Shown here piece after piece: positions 1 through 12,568 of a stretch of DNA of 64,000 nucleotides. The stretch's first letter is position 1, and each line of letters begins with the position of its first letter. The translations under genes were made by a program, and so were the position numbers. Origin of the DNA: Hypholoma sublateritium FD-334 SS-4 (Eukaryota > Basidiomycota > Agaricomycetes > Agaricales > Strophariaceae); assembly GCA_000827495.1 (NCBI GenBank), contig KN817529.1, positions 604,392 to 668,391 of the forward strand, given 5' to 3'. Below the pieces are notes generated by a model. That model ran no database searches and was not told the origin of the DNA. It saw only the letters and a program-made list of their open reading frames with translations.

Positions 1-1
1 C

Positions 2-811
2 CCTGTGCAGCGCGTGCCGCGGTACAAGCTCCTGGTGCGCCTCTCCCCGTGTGCTAACGCAGGACGTCCGCTGACTGCGATGTGTGCGCGCAGCTCGAGG
101 AGCTCCTGCGGAGCACGCCGCCGGTGCCCGGGTACGCGGACGACCCGCTCGAGCGCGCGCTCGCGGAGATCGCGCTGCTCGCGAACAACATGAACGAGGG
201 CAAGCGCGCGTCGGAGTCGCGCCGCAAGCTCGTGCAGTGGCAGGCGCGCATCCGCGGCAAGTTCCCGAGCCCGCTCGTGCAGCCGCACCGGCGGCTCATC
301 ATGGACGGCCCGCTGCTCCTCACGCGCGTCGTGCGCAAGGCCGTCGTCGCGTTCGAGGCGATCACCACGCAGGGCGACGCCGCGACGGTGCAGGTCGACT
401 GCCTCGCGCCCGAGCTCACGCCGCGCGCGCTCATCGGCATATTGTGCAACGACCTGCTCGTGCTGTGCCGCGACCCGAGCGAGGGCCAGGACCCCGCCGC
501 GCCCGTCGATCTGTGGGCGGTGCTGCGCATGCAGACGCTGCCCCAGCCCGCGAGCATCGTCCATGGGAACGGTGCGTGCCCCCGCGCTCGCGCTGCGGAT
601 GGATGGTGCTAATGATTTGTTATTTGCTCCACACGGTACAGCGCTCCGCCTCGTTGACAACAAGGCGATATTGTACTTCGACGCGCCCAGCCCGTCCGCG
701 GCCTTGAACTGGTATCGAGGTGCGGCGCCCGCTATCGCCGGCGATGCATCAGCCCACTCACACTCTTGCTTTACAGCTATAAACCTGCACATTCCCGCCT
801 CCAAGACATAG
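2..811 (+). CDS. RhoGEF (DH-PH) protein, C-terminal fragment
   Basis: This is the 3' end of a Dbl-family guanine-nucleotide exchange factor for Rho/Cdc42 GTPases; its 5' part lies outside the window. Exons are <2-34, 94-571, 642-719 and 777-811, all with GT-AG introns, and the spliced frame is open to TAG at 809-811. The first exon reads PVQRVPRYKLL, the conserved late DH-domain helix. It continues with LEELLRSTPP and a helix ending NMNEGKR, as in DH domains. A PH domain follows (GPLLLTRVVRKA, then CNDLLVLC, then FDAPSPSAALNWYRAINL), whose closing tryptophan helix is visible just before the stop. No PB1 domain follows the PH domain, which argues against Cdc24. The exact subfamily cannot be decided from the tail alone. 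It converges on the permease array. Confidence 0.85.
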
Positions 812-1145
812 TTTACTTTACTCACGCTCACTGGATCAGCTTTTTTATCACGGTTTTTTTATATGTGCTGTCGACACCACCCACTGTACCGTCATCTCCC
901 TAGAGCTCGACATTTAATTATTATATCAGCAATTTCCCCGTCGTCGTTTTCGGAGCTTATTATCCTAGTTGTCACAGTCCCGCATGAATTCAATGTGTAT
1001 AGCATTTGCGCAGGCTGTCAGTCGTCGACGTGGGGATTCATTATCATTCGGCCAATGATCAATTACAATGTAACATAATGGTAAGTATCGGACGTGGACG
1101 TAATGCGACTACATAATGATTTACATCTAGCAATGAAGACACCGG
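812..1145. other. convergent intergenic spacer, RhoGEF / permease 1
   Basis: This 334-base AT-rich spacer lies between two converging genes and presumably holds both 3' UTRs and poly(A) sites. I see no gene in it. Confidence 0.6.
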
Positions 1146-3568
1146 TCAGCAATTTGAAGTACGATATGTCAGGAGACTACTCACTAGCCAGGCCCAGAAA
1201 GCCTCAATACGGTTCTTGGGGGGTGGGTCGTCGTATCTGCAAATCATAGGACTGTTAATGACTGCATACATGCATGTCAAAAATCACACGCACGTCTCCT
1301 CTTCGATCTCCTTGATGTTGGTCACAAAGTCCATCTCATGCGGCTTCTTGATGGCCTCCTTGTAGTAGATCTTGGCACCGATGTACAGGATGGGGAACGT
1401 GATCAATGGCAGGTAGTTGGTGACAAACGTTGCTGTATCCCACTTGCCCTTCAGGAAGACGGACCACCCGCTCAGCTGCGCCACGCAATATGTCAATGGC
1501 ACGCAAACAGACAAGCATACTGTACCGGACTTACAAAGCAGATAATAATGCACGAGACCGCCGAGTAGTACGCCGCGTACGGCTGCAACGAGGATGCGAA
1601 CGGCAACTTCGTGCGGTCGAAGCCCTGCGCCTTCAAGCCCTTGTAGAAGCGGATGTAGGTGACCGAAATGCCGAACCAGGTGAGGAGGCCGGCGACAGAG
1701 GTCAAGTTCGAGAACCAGCCAAAGACGCGCCCAGAGCCCGACTTGATGCCCATGAACCCGAGCAGGGCAAAGGACGCGCAGAAGATGACGGAGACGTACG
1801 GCAGGCCGTTGCGCGCCGTCTTCAGGAAGATTTTCGGAGCATTTCCTGCGAGCGCAAGGCCATCTAGAGGAAAAGATTAGCTGGTATCGACAGTGTGGGT
1901 GAACCGCGACATACACAGGGCGCGCGAACTTGTGTACAGATCACTCGAGGCTGCTGACCACGCGGATGTCAGAAGACACGCGTTGATGATCTATATTTTT
2001 GTTAGAGACGGCGTGAGTACAGAGGCAAGATGCATTTACAGATGGAAGTGCTTTGATCCCAGCACGCTCGATGGCAATGACGAAGGGAGAAGCAGCCGCT
2101 GTACCCGCGGTACCAGAGAGGTTGAGGGCCGGGGAATTCGATGGAACCAAGAGACCGATGACGGTTGTACCCAGAATATAGAAAAGAAGGATACCTGGGG
2201 AACCAAATGTATGAGAAAATTTGCATTACCATACTAAGAAGTTTACACTTACGGATGTAAACCCGCTTAATAGCTTTCGGAAGATTACGTCTGGGGTTCT
2301 TGGCCTCTCCAGCAGCAATCTATAATAATAAATGAGTAAAAGTAGTTTTAATATTTGTTTGTTGATCCAACATACAGCAACAATCTCAGTTCCAATGTAG
2401 GAAAATGCAGCTTGTGTCAAGACAGCCCAGAATCCAAGGAAACGACCTTTAGATCCTGCGATGTTGTTAAACTGGACGAAAGGTCCAGGGTTTTTCCAGA
2501 AGCGGAACCCAAGGCGGTCATGATCAGGTCCACCTAGTGGCAGATGTCAAGGGAAAGCTTTAATATAGCTACGAACGTTGACATACCGCCAAGATCAAGC
2601 ACAATACCCAAGATGATAAGCCCTGTAATTGTAATGACTTTGATAGAACTATGAAGTCCAAAGTTAAACACAAATTGGACATTGAAATCAGTCATATTTC
2701 AAGTACGCACGCGAAAACAAATTCAGCCTCTCCATAGGCACCTAGTAAAATATAAGCTGAAATGCTCCGATAATTTAATGGGTGGCTTACCGGCGCCCAG
2801 CAAGTTGATAATGATGACTACAACCATGCACATGGATACCCAGGCTGCGGGACTGATATGGTGATTCCAAAACCCAATTAAAACTGACGCAGCGCTAAGC
2901 TCTGCCGGTAAAATGATAACCCAATTATACCTTGATAGAAGGTGAGTACAGTAGGCGAAACCCGTGAGACACGCTGCTTACCAGTAATTCCAACCCATAG
3001 TAAAAGAGAACGCCGGGTCTACAAAGCGCTCAGCCAGTTTGATATGGCCTCCAGGAATGGGCAAGAATGCAACCATCTCGCCCAGGCAAAGCTTATCCGC
3101 CCAATTAGTCATAGGAAACTCCATGAGCAAATAGAGTCAAAATACCATGACAGATAAACAGATGGTGCCCATGAGCATATAGCCCAGTAAAAGACCTGGT
3201 GGAGCTCAGAGGCGGCTCGTACAAGAGAGTATAGTGCAGAACACACCGACGGGGCCACCGTTCGCTAGAGCACCTGCAGTACCCAAGAAAAGACCTTGAG
3301 AGTACAAATGTATGAGAAAAATATATCGCCGAATGGCCATCGCAGCCACTTACCAGTTCCGATAACACCTCCAATGCTAGAGGACAGAAAGGGTGAGCGG
3401 TTTCTCAGCCATCTCCCAGCTGAACGCCTACCTGATCATGGCAATATGCCTGTTCTTCAGTTGCCGGACAAGCTTATGCTCGCCAGTGATAGGGTCAACT
3501 GGGTTTTTGAGGGACTCTGTGTCGGAGACATCCTTGGCGTCGGGGTGGACTTTCTCGTCGCTTGCCAT
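1146..3568 (-). CDS. amino-acid permease 1 of tandem array
   Basis: Plasma-membrane amino-acid/proton symporter of the fungal amino-acid permease (YAT/APC) family. I place 15 exons: 3432-3568, 3354-3376, 3247-3294, 3146-3195, 2982-3091, 2791-2930, 2711-2741, 2587-2648, 2376-2533, 2253-2319, 2040-2194, 1915-1990, 1535-1863, 1294-1475 and 1146-1236. They sum to 552 codons plus stop, the usual family length. Signatures in order: KLVRQLKNRH just before TM1, SIGGVIGTGLFLGTA in TM1, LGEMVAFLPIPGG, PAELSAAS, LTQAAFSYIGTEIVA, EAKNPRRNLPKA, and SGSGRVFGWF late in the protein. The start at 3568 (MASDEKVH) gives a normal cytosolic tail; an in-frame ATG at 3613 is possible. The C-terminus reads YDDPPPKNRIEAFW and then diverges from its two paralogues. 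Substrate specificity cannot be read from sequence. Confidence 0.9.
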
Positions 3569-4563
3569 GTCGGAATGAGTTGGCAGGAGGGAGGGCAAGA
3601 AACCCGCATACAACCGGTGAAGCTCTTATTAGTACCAGATGCATCAGGGGCAGTGACAAGTGGGGCATTCTCATCATCGGGAACAGCCACTTGGAGTGAT
3701 CCGATTGAGAAGGTTGACATTAGGCAAGTGTACAAGATTGGAGCCATAGAGATATGGCATATACGAGGACCGTGAACACGCTCGGCGAAGTCCGTTCTAG
3801 TGCAGTCCTGAGAGTGCCTTTAATTGAACTTGACAAGCCTTTACAGGGTCCCAGAGAGAAGAAGCACCACTACCGTGTCCGTTTGGCGCTTATACAGAAG
3901 AGGATTTGGGCAAAGCGGCGAATATACGATAAATGGACATTGTTCGTTGCTATTTTTAGGTCGTTTTTTTTGCTTCCTTCATCCCTCTTGATGTCCGCAT
4001 GGGCTTGACAAGAATACAATACGTTCTGTAGACATCCTCACGATAAGGACGGTCTGTCACGGTTAACCGATAAGCAGGACTGTATCAGCTCTATGTTTCC
4101 CAGGGAAAATGCGTCTCACCGCCTGCCCTCCGCGTAAAAAGTTAACTGTTCGCCCTCTGGTAAAATGATTTTGAAAATGATTTTGAAAGCTTTTTACATA
4201 ATATTCAAGTTATGCAATATTGATTTTGATTTTAATACATCTTAGAAAACGTCGACCGTGACAACTTGAAGACGCTACTTGCCAGTTTGTGCTGTACACT
4301 TTAATATATATTCGAAGATGTACGAGAGCTTCAGCAGCATATTTCTTATCTATAAAATTGCTCGCATGCAGAATGGATACAAGCACACCGTACATATGCT
4401 CCTAACTGTGCACTGCAACAATCTAGAGCAAGCTAAAGTAACCGGCTGAAACATATCAACATCTACGCAGGCTATCGTAGGCTATCGTAGTTATCGTGCG
4501 TCTGACCGTAATTCGAGAACCGCCTGGAAGTAGTTTCACATCTGAATGGCAATTTTAAAGATG
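3569..4563. other. spacer between permeases 1 and 2
   Basis: This 995-base spacer holds the promoter of permease 1 and the 3' end of permease 2. On the minus strand a short open stretch around 3620-3750 reads like protein (for instance VAVPDDENAPLVTA) and could be a leader exon of permease 1, but I cannot join it convincingly. Between about 4155 and 4240 the DNA is AT-rich with a tandem ATGATTTTGAAA-like repeat. At 4467-4500 a GCTATCGTAG unit is repeated. No separate gene is visible. Confidence 0.5.
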
Positions 4564-7069
4564 CTATTGGACGTCCAGGTTGATTGGAGTTGTGCCTACC
4601 ATCCATTGCCAGAGTGCCTCGATTCGATTCCTAGGAGGGGGATCGTCGTATCTGCGAAAAAGTCAGGAGACGGCGCACGAGACCAGCGAATATGCTCCCG
4701 GCCACGTACGTTTCAGCCTCGATTTCCTGGATGTTCGTTATAAAGTCCATTTCATGTGGTTTTTTGATCGGCTCCCTGTAGTAAAACTTGGCGCCGATAT
4801 ATAGAATCGGAAATAATGCCAAGGGGAGATAATTCGTCACAAAGGTGTCTGCGGCCCATCCACCTTTGAGGAATACTTCCCACCCACTGAACTGCGCGTG
4901 AAACGAGGTAAAGATATATCAAGACATCAACAGGCAGTCCAGTCAAATAGAAAGCTTACCAGTGAAATAAGTATACACGCAATCGACGCATACCATGCAG
5001 CGTACGGTTGCAGCTTGGATGAGTACGGTAGGCTATGTCTGTCAATTCCTTGCGCCTTAAGGCCTTTGTAGAATCGTAAATAGGTGACGCCAATGCCAAA
5101 CCATGCCATCAGACCCGACACGGCGGTCATATTCACGAACCACCCAAACACGCGCCCTGACCCAGCGCTGGCACCCATGTACCCCAGTAGACAAAATAGC
5201 GAAGTGAACATAACAGCCGCGTAGGGCAACCCATTTTTAAGCGTCTTGAAAAAAAGCTTTGGAGCATTCCCAACAGAAGCAAGGCCATCTATATCATCAG
5301 AACACCGAGTTAAACAAGGCATAAGCGACATATTCGGAAATCAGTACGTACATAGTACTCGCGATCCTATGTATATGTCGCTGGACGCAGCGGACGCTGC
5401 CGATGTTATGAGGCAAGCATTGATGACCTCAAAACAAATTAAGATAGAACCGAGAAGAGCATTATTCAATCTGCCTACCGAAGGTAATGATTTAATCCCT
5501 GCTCGTTCGATTGCAATGACAAAAGGGGAGGCTGCAGCAGTCCCTTTTGTCGAAGCCAGATTTAGACCTGGAGAATTGGAGGGCACAAGGAGACCTATGA
5601 CAGTGGTCCCGAGGATGTAAAATAGAATGATCCCTGTAATGTCATTAAATTAGATTAAGAAAAAATCCAATGATTCGGTCCGACCTACTAGCAGAGACTC
5701 TCTTAACGGCTTTAGGTATGTTTCTGCGTGGGTTTTTGGCTTCTGCCGCTGCAATCTGTTAAGAGAATTTAGAAGCAATATCTGTGTGAGAATGACTTGC
5801 TTACAGCTACCACTTCCGTTCCGACATACGAGAATGCGGCTTGCGTTAAGACAGAACAAAACGCCAAAAATCGTCCGACAGTGCCACTGATGTTTTCGAA
5901 TTGCGCAAACGGCCCTGGATCTTTCCAATACCGGAAGCCAATTCGATCGTGGCTGGGCCCTCCTACGTGGCAAGAAATGGTCAGAAATGGTATGTATATA
6001 CCTGAGATGGGAAACCTTACCGCCGAGATCAAGGATAATGCCTAGAATAATCAAGCCGGTGATCGTAACAACTTTAATAGAGCTGGTAGAAAACCTATTG
6101 TATTTTGAACAGGTGGTTTAGAGAGAACTAGCTTACGCAAAAATGAATTCAGCTTCTCCATATGCCCCTGGTGAATCACACGATGCTGTTAATAAAATCT
6201 CACAAGTCGAATAATATTAGTCGTGCCCACCTGCACCGAGCATGTTGATAAAGAAAACCACCACTATAAAAACAGTAACCCACACGGCGGGGTTGGTGCT
6301 TTTATCCCAAAAACTGATTAGGACTGACGCGGCGCTCAGTTCAGCGGGAAGAAGTATAGTCCAGCTGTACCTGATAAATGTAGAATACATGTGTCAATAG
6401 AATAACCTGGCTATATGCAATGCACGCATTCTTACCAGTAGTTCCATCCCATAACAAACGAGAAAGCGGGGTCCACGAATCGTTCGGCAAGTTTTATGTG
6501 CCCGCCGGGAATGGGAAGGAATGCTATCATTTCGCCGACCGATATCTTACAAATGGCATGATTTCACGGACTTCACCTCACATTTGTAGGCAGGAAACAC
6601 ACCATCACGCAATAGCATATGGTCCCAATGGTACTGTACCCTAGGAGCAATCCTGGCGAAGAATATGCCTTCAGTTTCTATAATCATCGATATGATAAAA
6701 CAAAACAAACTCACCAACGGGACCGCCACTGCTAAGGACATTTGCCGTGCCCAGAAACAGACCTGACATATGTGGCCGTTGATAACGCGACTACGAATTC
6801 TTCGAAAAACAAATTAACCAGTTCCAATCACCCCTCCAATACTATAAAATGGCTCGATAAACAACAAGTGATGGCATAGGTAGCGAAGTGACATACCTTA
6901 TCATCGAAACATGCCGGTTCTTCAGCTGCCGCACGAGTTTGTGTTGTCCAGTCGTCGGGTCGATAGATGGGTCAGGATCATTTATGTCCAGGGCTTCAGC
7001 ATCAGCGTAGTACTTTTCATCGAGCTGTGGACCATCGGCAGAAATCTCCCCTTGCTTGACGACTAACAT
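4564..7069 (-). CDS. amino-acid permease 2 of tandem array
   Basis: Paralogue of permease 1 with the same role, an APC-superfamily amino-acid symporter. The exon series parallels that of the neighbour at every junction I checked. The first exon is 6897-7069 (start MLVVKQGE), and the last exon reads YDDPPPRNRIEALWQWMV and ends at TAG 4564-4566. Family motifs are all present: KLVRQLKNRH, SIGGVIGTGLFLGTA, VGEMIAFLPIPGG, LTQAAFSYVGTEVVA, EAKNPRRNIPKA and GSGRVFGWFVN. The family W in the TSAWSAASSD segment is A here (TSAASAASSD), as in permease 3 but not in permease 1. One donor is the weaker GTTAAT. No stop or frameshift interrupts the spliced frame, so it looks functional. Permeases 2 and 3 are the closest pair. 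Confidence 0.88.
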
Positions 7070-7817
7070 AGTACGAAGGGCAGCGGCTGTGGGAAAGATT
7101 GTTGTGGGGTGCGATAAATATGTTCCCGGGAACAGCGCAGTATAGGTCGATTGCGCAAAAGCTTTAAATGTAATCGGGAACGTGGGTTTTTTCCTGAGGT
7201 GGGACGACTGTATATCATTGCGCGAGCGCTAGGTGCCTCTGGAAGCTCTTAAGATCTCGATTTTTCCATTGAGCTCGAGAGGCAGGCATAAACGGCAGTA
7301 GACTTTAGACTCCTTGCTGCACAAATAGAAAGAGTGAAGCCATATAGAAGCAACTCTGCCCAGAAGCTCGCTGGATGTGTGAGAGACCGACTATACAGAG
7401 ATAGGGCGTTCTATTTTGAGTAATCAGCAGAAGCCATTGGCGGTGGAGTCGTGTGGCTCGAACGCAAAGAGATCACAGGCACAGAGGCAAGCCGTAGCGT
7501 GGAAAGTAAGTTATTAGGTTTCAGGGGATAATGCGCACCGAGATGCGGTAAGTAGAAGTCGAAGTTTGGTTTGAGTTTGGTCGAAGCTGACGTTGCAGCA
7601 ACGTTGCGGCTTTATATTATGTAATCCGAACGACGCGGTGGCAAGCCGGGCCGCCGTGTTCAACGCACTGGAGTTTAGAAACAGTCAAGACGGAGTCAAA
7701 TAGGTACTGGATGACAGCGCTTCAGCAATTAAGAGACTTATTGGACCAGGTACTCACTCGCTTCTGATTCTGAGACACCGCAAAATATTCAACGAAAAGA
7801 TACCAGTGACACATACA
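7070..7817. other. spacer between permeases 2 and 3
   Basis: This 748-base spacer holds the promoter of permease 2 and the 3' flank of permease 3. No open frame looks like protein, and I see no RNA gene. Confidence 0.5.
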
Positions 7818-10439
7818 TTATCTTGCACTACATAAATGAAACTCCACGTCTGACCGAAGCACTGCCACAGCGGCGCTGTGCATACTTCGCATTTGTGGCT
7901 TCTGGATTGAGAACCGCTTGCAAGCGAACTTCACATCTATAAGGCAGCTGTGAACATGCGCAACACAATTTGATAAACCACTAGATATTTTGCCTACCAT
8001 CCATTGCCACAATGCCTCAATCGCGTTCCGCGGTGGAGGTTCATCGTACCTGGGGAACAGATAAGTTGAAAGTCAACATAAATACTTGAAACCACATACG
8101 ATTCAGCCTCAATTGCCGCGATGTCCGTCACAAAGTCCATCTCATGTGGTTTTTTGATTGGTTCTTTGTAATAGAACTTGGCGCCAAAATATAGAATCGG
8201 AAATAGTGCCAAGGGGAGATAGTTGGTCACAAATGTATCTGCGGCCCATCCACCTTTGAGGAACACTTCCCACCCGCTGAGCTAATTACACAAAGAACAC
8301 AGTGGTTTTCAACCAGTCAGTGCATATCATAAGTAACCCAGTGTGACCCACCAGTGAGATAACCGCACACATAATCAACGCGTACCACGCAGCAAAAGGT
8401 TGAAGCCTGGACGAGTATGGTAGACTGCGTCTGTCAATTCCTTGCGCCTTGAGGCCCTCGTAGAACCGTATATAGGTAAAGGCAATTCCACACCACGCAA
8501 TGAGACCCGCAACAGCCGTCATGTTCACGAACCAACCAAAGACGCGTCCTGAACCTGCTTTGGCGCCCATATACCCCAGGAGTGTGAAGGATGAATTGCA
8601 CATGACGGCCAACACAGGTAATCCACTGCGAAGTGTCCTGAGGAAAATTTTGGGCGCATTTCCAGTGGACGCTAGCCCATCTATGTTGACAGTAACGGAG
8701 AGTTCTTTAATGCATCTGTGACAAATTTAGAGATGATTACTGAATGCCTACAAAGAACTCGGGACCCCGTGTAGATGTCGCTAGATGCCGCAGAGGCTGC
8801 CGATGTTATGAGACAGGCGTTGATAATCTTGAGCAGTGTCAGTAAAAAGCAACCATGAAAACGAGGGCCTGGCCTGCTCACAGAAGGTAGTGCCTTTATT
8901 CCCGCACGGTTAATTGCAATGACGAACGGAGAGGCCGCAGCGGTTCCCTGTATCTCCGCTAGATTCAAGCCCGGAGAATTAGAAGGAACAAGGAGGCCAA
9001 TAACAGCAGTTCCGAGGACATAGAATAGGATGATCCCTTAAAATACAGATGATTACTAAGGAGAAGCAATTATTTGAGTTTGATGGGATGAGACTTACGA
9101 GCAGAAACTCTCTTAACTGCTTTTGGTATGTTTCGTCGTGGATTCTTGGCTTCTGCAGCTGCGATCTGGACAGAAAATGAGAAAATACTTCGGCATGTAC
9201 TGATTTCCTTACAGCCACAACCTCAGTTCCAACAAATGAGAACGCGGCTTGGGTCAAGACAGAGCAAAATGCGAGGAAGCGCCCTTTGGTACCGCCAATG
9301 TTGTCAAATTGTACAAATGGTCCCGGGTCCTTCCAATACCGGAAACCGAGTCGATCGTGGTCAGGTCCGCCTGCGTGATAGATATAAAAAGGTTAGGAAT
9401 AATATAATGTAAGGGATGGAGGACTTGCCGCCGAGATCTAGGACAATGCCCAGGATGATTAACCCTGTGATCGTGATAACTTTGATAGAGCTGAAGGGTG
9501 ATTGTTGATAGGTTCAAACGTCACCCATAAATCATCGACTTACGCAAATACAAATTCAGCTTCTCCATACGCGCCTGGTCCTCCATAATTTACAATGAGT
9601 AAAAACTAGATCGTGGGTGCGCTCACCTGCGCCGAGGATATTGATAGATACAACCACTACTATAAAAATGGTGATCCACACTGCGGGGCTAATAGTTCTG
9701 TTCCAGAAGCCGACCAGGATTGACGCGGCGCTCAGTTCAGCTGGAAGAATTATTGTCCAACTGTACCTGAATAGGAATATATGGGTCAGGAGAGTGACAT
9801 GAAATTCTATGCAACGCGTACCAGTAGTTCCATCCCATAGCAAATGAGAGAGCGGGATCAACGAACCGTTTGGCCAATTTGATATGCCCTCCAGGAATTG
9901 GAAGAAACGCTATCATCTCGCCCAGGGATACCTGAATTTATTCAAGCGACTGATTAGACTCATTTTTTGCGTAATACACACCATCACAGAATAGCATATG
10001 GTTCCCATGAGACTGTACCCCAAGAGTAGGCCTATAAAATTGATAATAGCTCATGGTCCTCTTCGAATGTAGACGGCAGAGGAAGCATACCAACAGGCCC
10101 ACCACTTCTTAAAGAACTTGCTGTACCCAGAAACAAGCCTGTAAAGCTTCGATTAACAAAACGACTGTCGAGGATGTCGAAACTAATTGACCAGTTCCAA
10201 TGACGCCTCCGATACTAAAAACGGTCCGGTGAATACGTCGTAGCGAGGGAAGCGAAGGCCACATACCTGATCAGTGATATATGGCGATTCTTCAGCTGAC
10301 GCACAAGCTTGTATTCTCCAGTTTCCGGGTCGATAGTTGGATCTGAACTATGTTCATCCAGCACTTCAACTTCGGCGGAGTTTTTTTCATCGAGATGTGA
10401 TCCATCAGGAGGAGTCGGCCCTTGTTTGAGGGACTCCAT
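7818..10439 (-). CDS. amino-acid permease 3 of tandem array
   Basis: Third tandem copy of the amino-acid permease. It starts at ATG 10439 (MESLKQGPTPPDG). Exon 1 ends at 10267, and the downstream junctions I checked match those of copies 1 and 2. Motifs include KLVRQLKNRH, SIGGVIGTGLFLGTA, VSLGEMIAFLPIPGG, LTQAAFSFVGTEVVA, EAKNPRRNIPKA and GSGRVFGWFVN. After the shared segment YDEPPPRNAIEALWQWMV the frame stays open to TAA at 7818-7820, adding about 50 residues that the other copies lack. An unrecognised intron after WQWM could shorten this tail. The spliced frame is otherwise intact. The DNA just 3' of copies 2 and 3 is recognisably similar, so these two arose by a later duplication than copy 1. 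Confidence 0.87.
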
Positions 10440-11267
10440 TGTAGGGAGAAAAAGGGATGGGAAGGGTGGAGAGCAAGAAAGGCGTCATCTGAAATCAAAG
10501 CTTATAAGAGTGAGCTATATATGAGAGAAGTGAGCCTGAAATGGGAAAAAGGGTCATGAATTGAGTTAAGGTTCTCCGAATTCTAACATTGTTATCGACT
10601 TCATGGTGTGACAACCATCGGCAGTGGAGCTAACATTTCTTTGGGCGCAAATGAAGAAAAAAAACGGCACCAGACGGGACCGTGCCAAATCACCACATGT
10701 ATGAGCACGATAAAGATATCTGGCGTTCTATTTCCAGCAAATCAATAGAGGTCGCCACTGACATACATAGAGCGCTAGAGCAGGGGCCCATGCAGAGCGT
10801 GACAGACAGGAGATATTGTCAGAGACCAGAGGTTGGGCGCAGAGCACATCTTTGGTTGGATATCAATGGAAACATGTAGAATCGGCTGGTATAGCAGCTG
10901 TCGGAAAACGCATAGCAGGGCTCCGAGCAAGCCCCGCGCTGTCTGGAGGATTAGGACATCACAGGAAATTTCCTATAGGAGTTCCTGCGGGAATAAGCTT
11001 CGAGCGTTCGTATATCAAGGGCTCATTTTCGTCAAAGATAAGTGCGATAGCCAAGGTCGGCCCAAGGGTTCGTGGGTGAGTACTTTAAGTGTCAATTGAG
11101 TGACAACTTGGTTCGATCTCAAACTTGCAAATGAGTTGACGCGCGTCGCGGACGTACGGAATCCGGATTATTTACGGGCCGCATCCTGAACGGTTCACGT
11201 GAGCTGGTGCGATCATCATCAGGCGCCGTGTCGTTTCTGGCACTCATTAACAGCAACCGCCTCACCA
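10440..11267. promoter_or_regulatory. divergent promoter region, permease 3 / TVP23
   Basis: This 828-base gap lies between divergent start codons. A GTTCACGTGAG element, an E-box with flanking symmetry, sits near 11193 about 75 bases upstream of the TVP23 start. No gene is visible. Confidence 0.45.
10515..10523 (-). promoter_or_regulatory. TATA-like element of permease 3
   Basis: CTATATATG lies about 75 bases upstream of the permease 3 start codon, a usual TATA-box spacing for a strongly regulated fungal gene. It is a sequence match only. Confidence 0.4.
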
Positions 11268-12568
11268 ATGAGCGCGTCCCAGCCCCTCCTCACCACCATC
11301 GAGGCGGACGAACCCACAGAGGTGCCATCGGGCCCCCTGAGCGCCACCCAACCAAAAGCTGCCCGGCCGGCCGTCGTGCTCACCCCCACGACGACGAACC
11401 GCAATGCGTCGAGCCAGATGGCCAATACCGAGGGCGACGCGGAGTCTGGTGAGTCCTATGCCTGCTGGAGGTGCTCTATGACATGCTCGCTGAACGCTGC
11501 CGTTTAAACAGGTATCGGCGCCATCTTCCGTCAAGTACGCCGTTCTCCCCTGGCGAACCGCATCTGAAAGTTCAAACACTGACCGCCCGCCGCAGTCCTC
11601 GCACCCGCTCGCGCTCTTTTTCCTCTACTTCTTCCGTATTGCCGCAGTCGTCGTGTACATCCTCTCCGAGTGGTTCACCTCGAACTATGTGCTCACGGTG
11701 AGCCCTTTTATCCCGCGCGTCGCTGGGCGTACTGACTACGCGGCCCACAGGCCGTCATGGTCGTTGTTCTGCTTGCGATGGACTTTTGGAACTGCCGGGT
11801 GCACACATACGCCATTATCGTGCCCTGTATGTGCTTACACTCTCCATAGAACGTGTCTGGGCGAACGCTTGTCGGCCTGAGATTCTGGAACCAGGTACGT
11901 TATTCCGAGACCATAGGGCATCACGCCTCACTGCGCTCAAATAGGTCGACGAGGACGGCGAGAGCTACTGGGTGTTCGAGAGTCGTGATGTACGTAACCC
12001 GCTCCATGTTCTCCGCGGCGCTCATCCCACTTATCTTACTTCCATGTATAGCCCTCCCGCCCAGCGAACCCTGTTGACTCAAAGTGAGCACTCTGCCCCG
12101 CCTATCTGAATTCCCACTGACTGACTCTCACTTTAGGATGTTCTGGGTACCCAGCCTTCCTCTTCCATACGACCTCCAACTAACTCTGCCGCAGGTAGCC
12201 CTCTACGTGTTCCCCGCACTCTGGATCGCGCTCCTCATAGTCGGCTTCATCAAGCTCAAACTGAGGTACCTCCCCCATCAAACTTTTTTACTGCCCCCGC
12301 TGAGAGCCGCCGTCCCAGTTACATCCCAATTGTCATCCTCGCGCTCGTGTTCCACTTCACCAACGTCATCGGCTTCACCTACGCGTGCGTTTTCTCCCAT
12401 GTCCGCGTGCTCTCTAAACTGACAAATATGTCCAGCGACCGCGACGCGAAGCAAAAATGGGCTAACGGCGTTGCTGGTGGCGCGTGGAACCTAGGCCTCG
12501 GTGGGATAGGCGGCCAACTCCTCACCGGTGCGGTGAAGAAGGGCGTCGGGCGCGTGTTCGGACCCTAA
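11268..12568 (+). CDS. TVP23: Golgi membrane protein Tvp23
   Basis: Conserved multi-pass protein of late-Golgi vesicles with a role in membrane trafficking. Exons are 11268-11448, 11512-11534, 11596-11697, 11751-11798, 11850-11894, 11945-11989, 12052-12083, 12137-12265, 12319-12384 and 12436-12568. They sum to 267 codons plus stop. After a non-conserved N-terminus the family core is plain: [20 protein letters not shown] (TM1), [31 protein letters not shown], and WVFESRD. It continues with [20 protein letters not shown] (TM), [13 protein letters not shown], and the C-terminal glycine-rich [12 protein letters not shown]. All ten exons keep frame and all family blocks are present, so identification is firm. 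The 3' end faces the phosphatase gene. Confidence 0.95.

Noticed and set aside
3296..3775. 159-codon plus-strand frame over the start of permease 1
   Set aside because: Antisense to permease exons; the end overlaps a promoter. No family signal.
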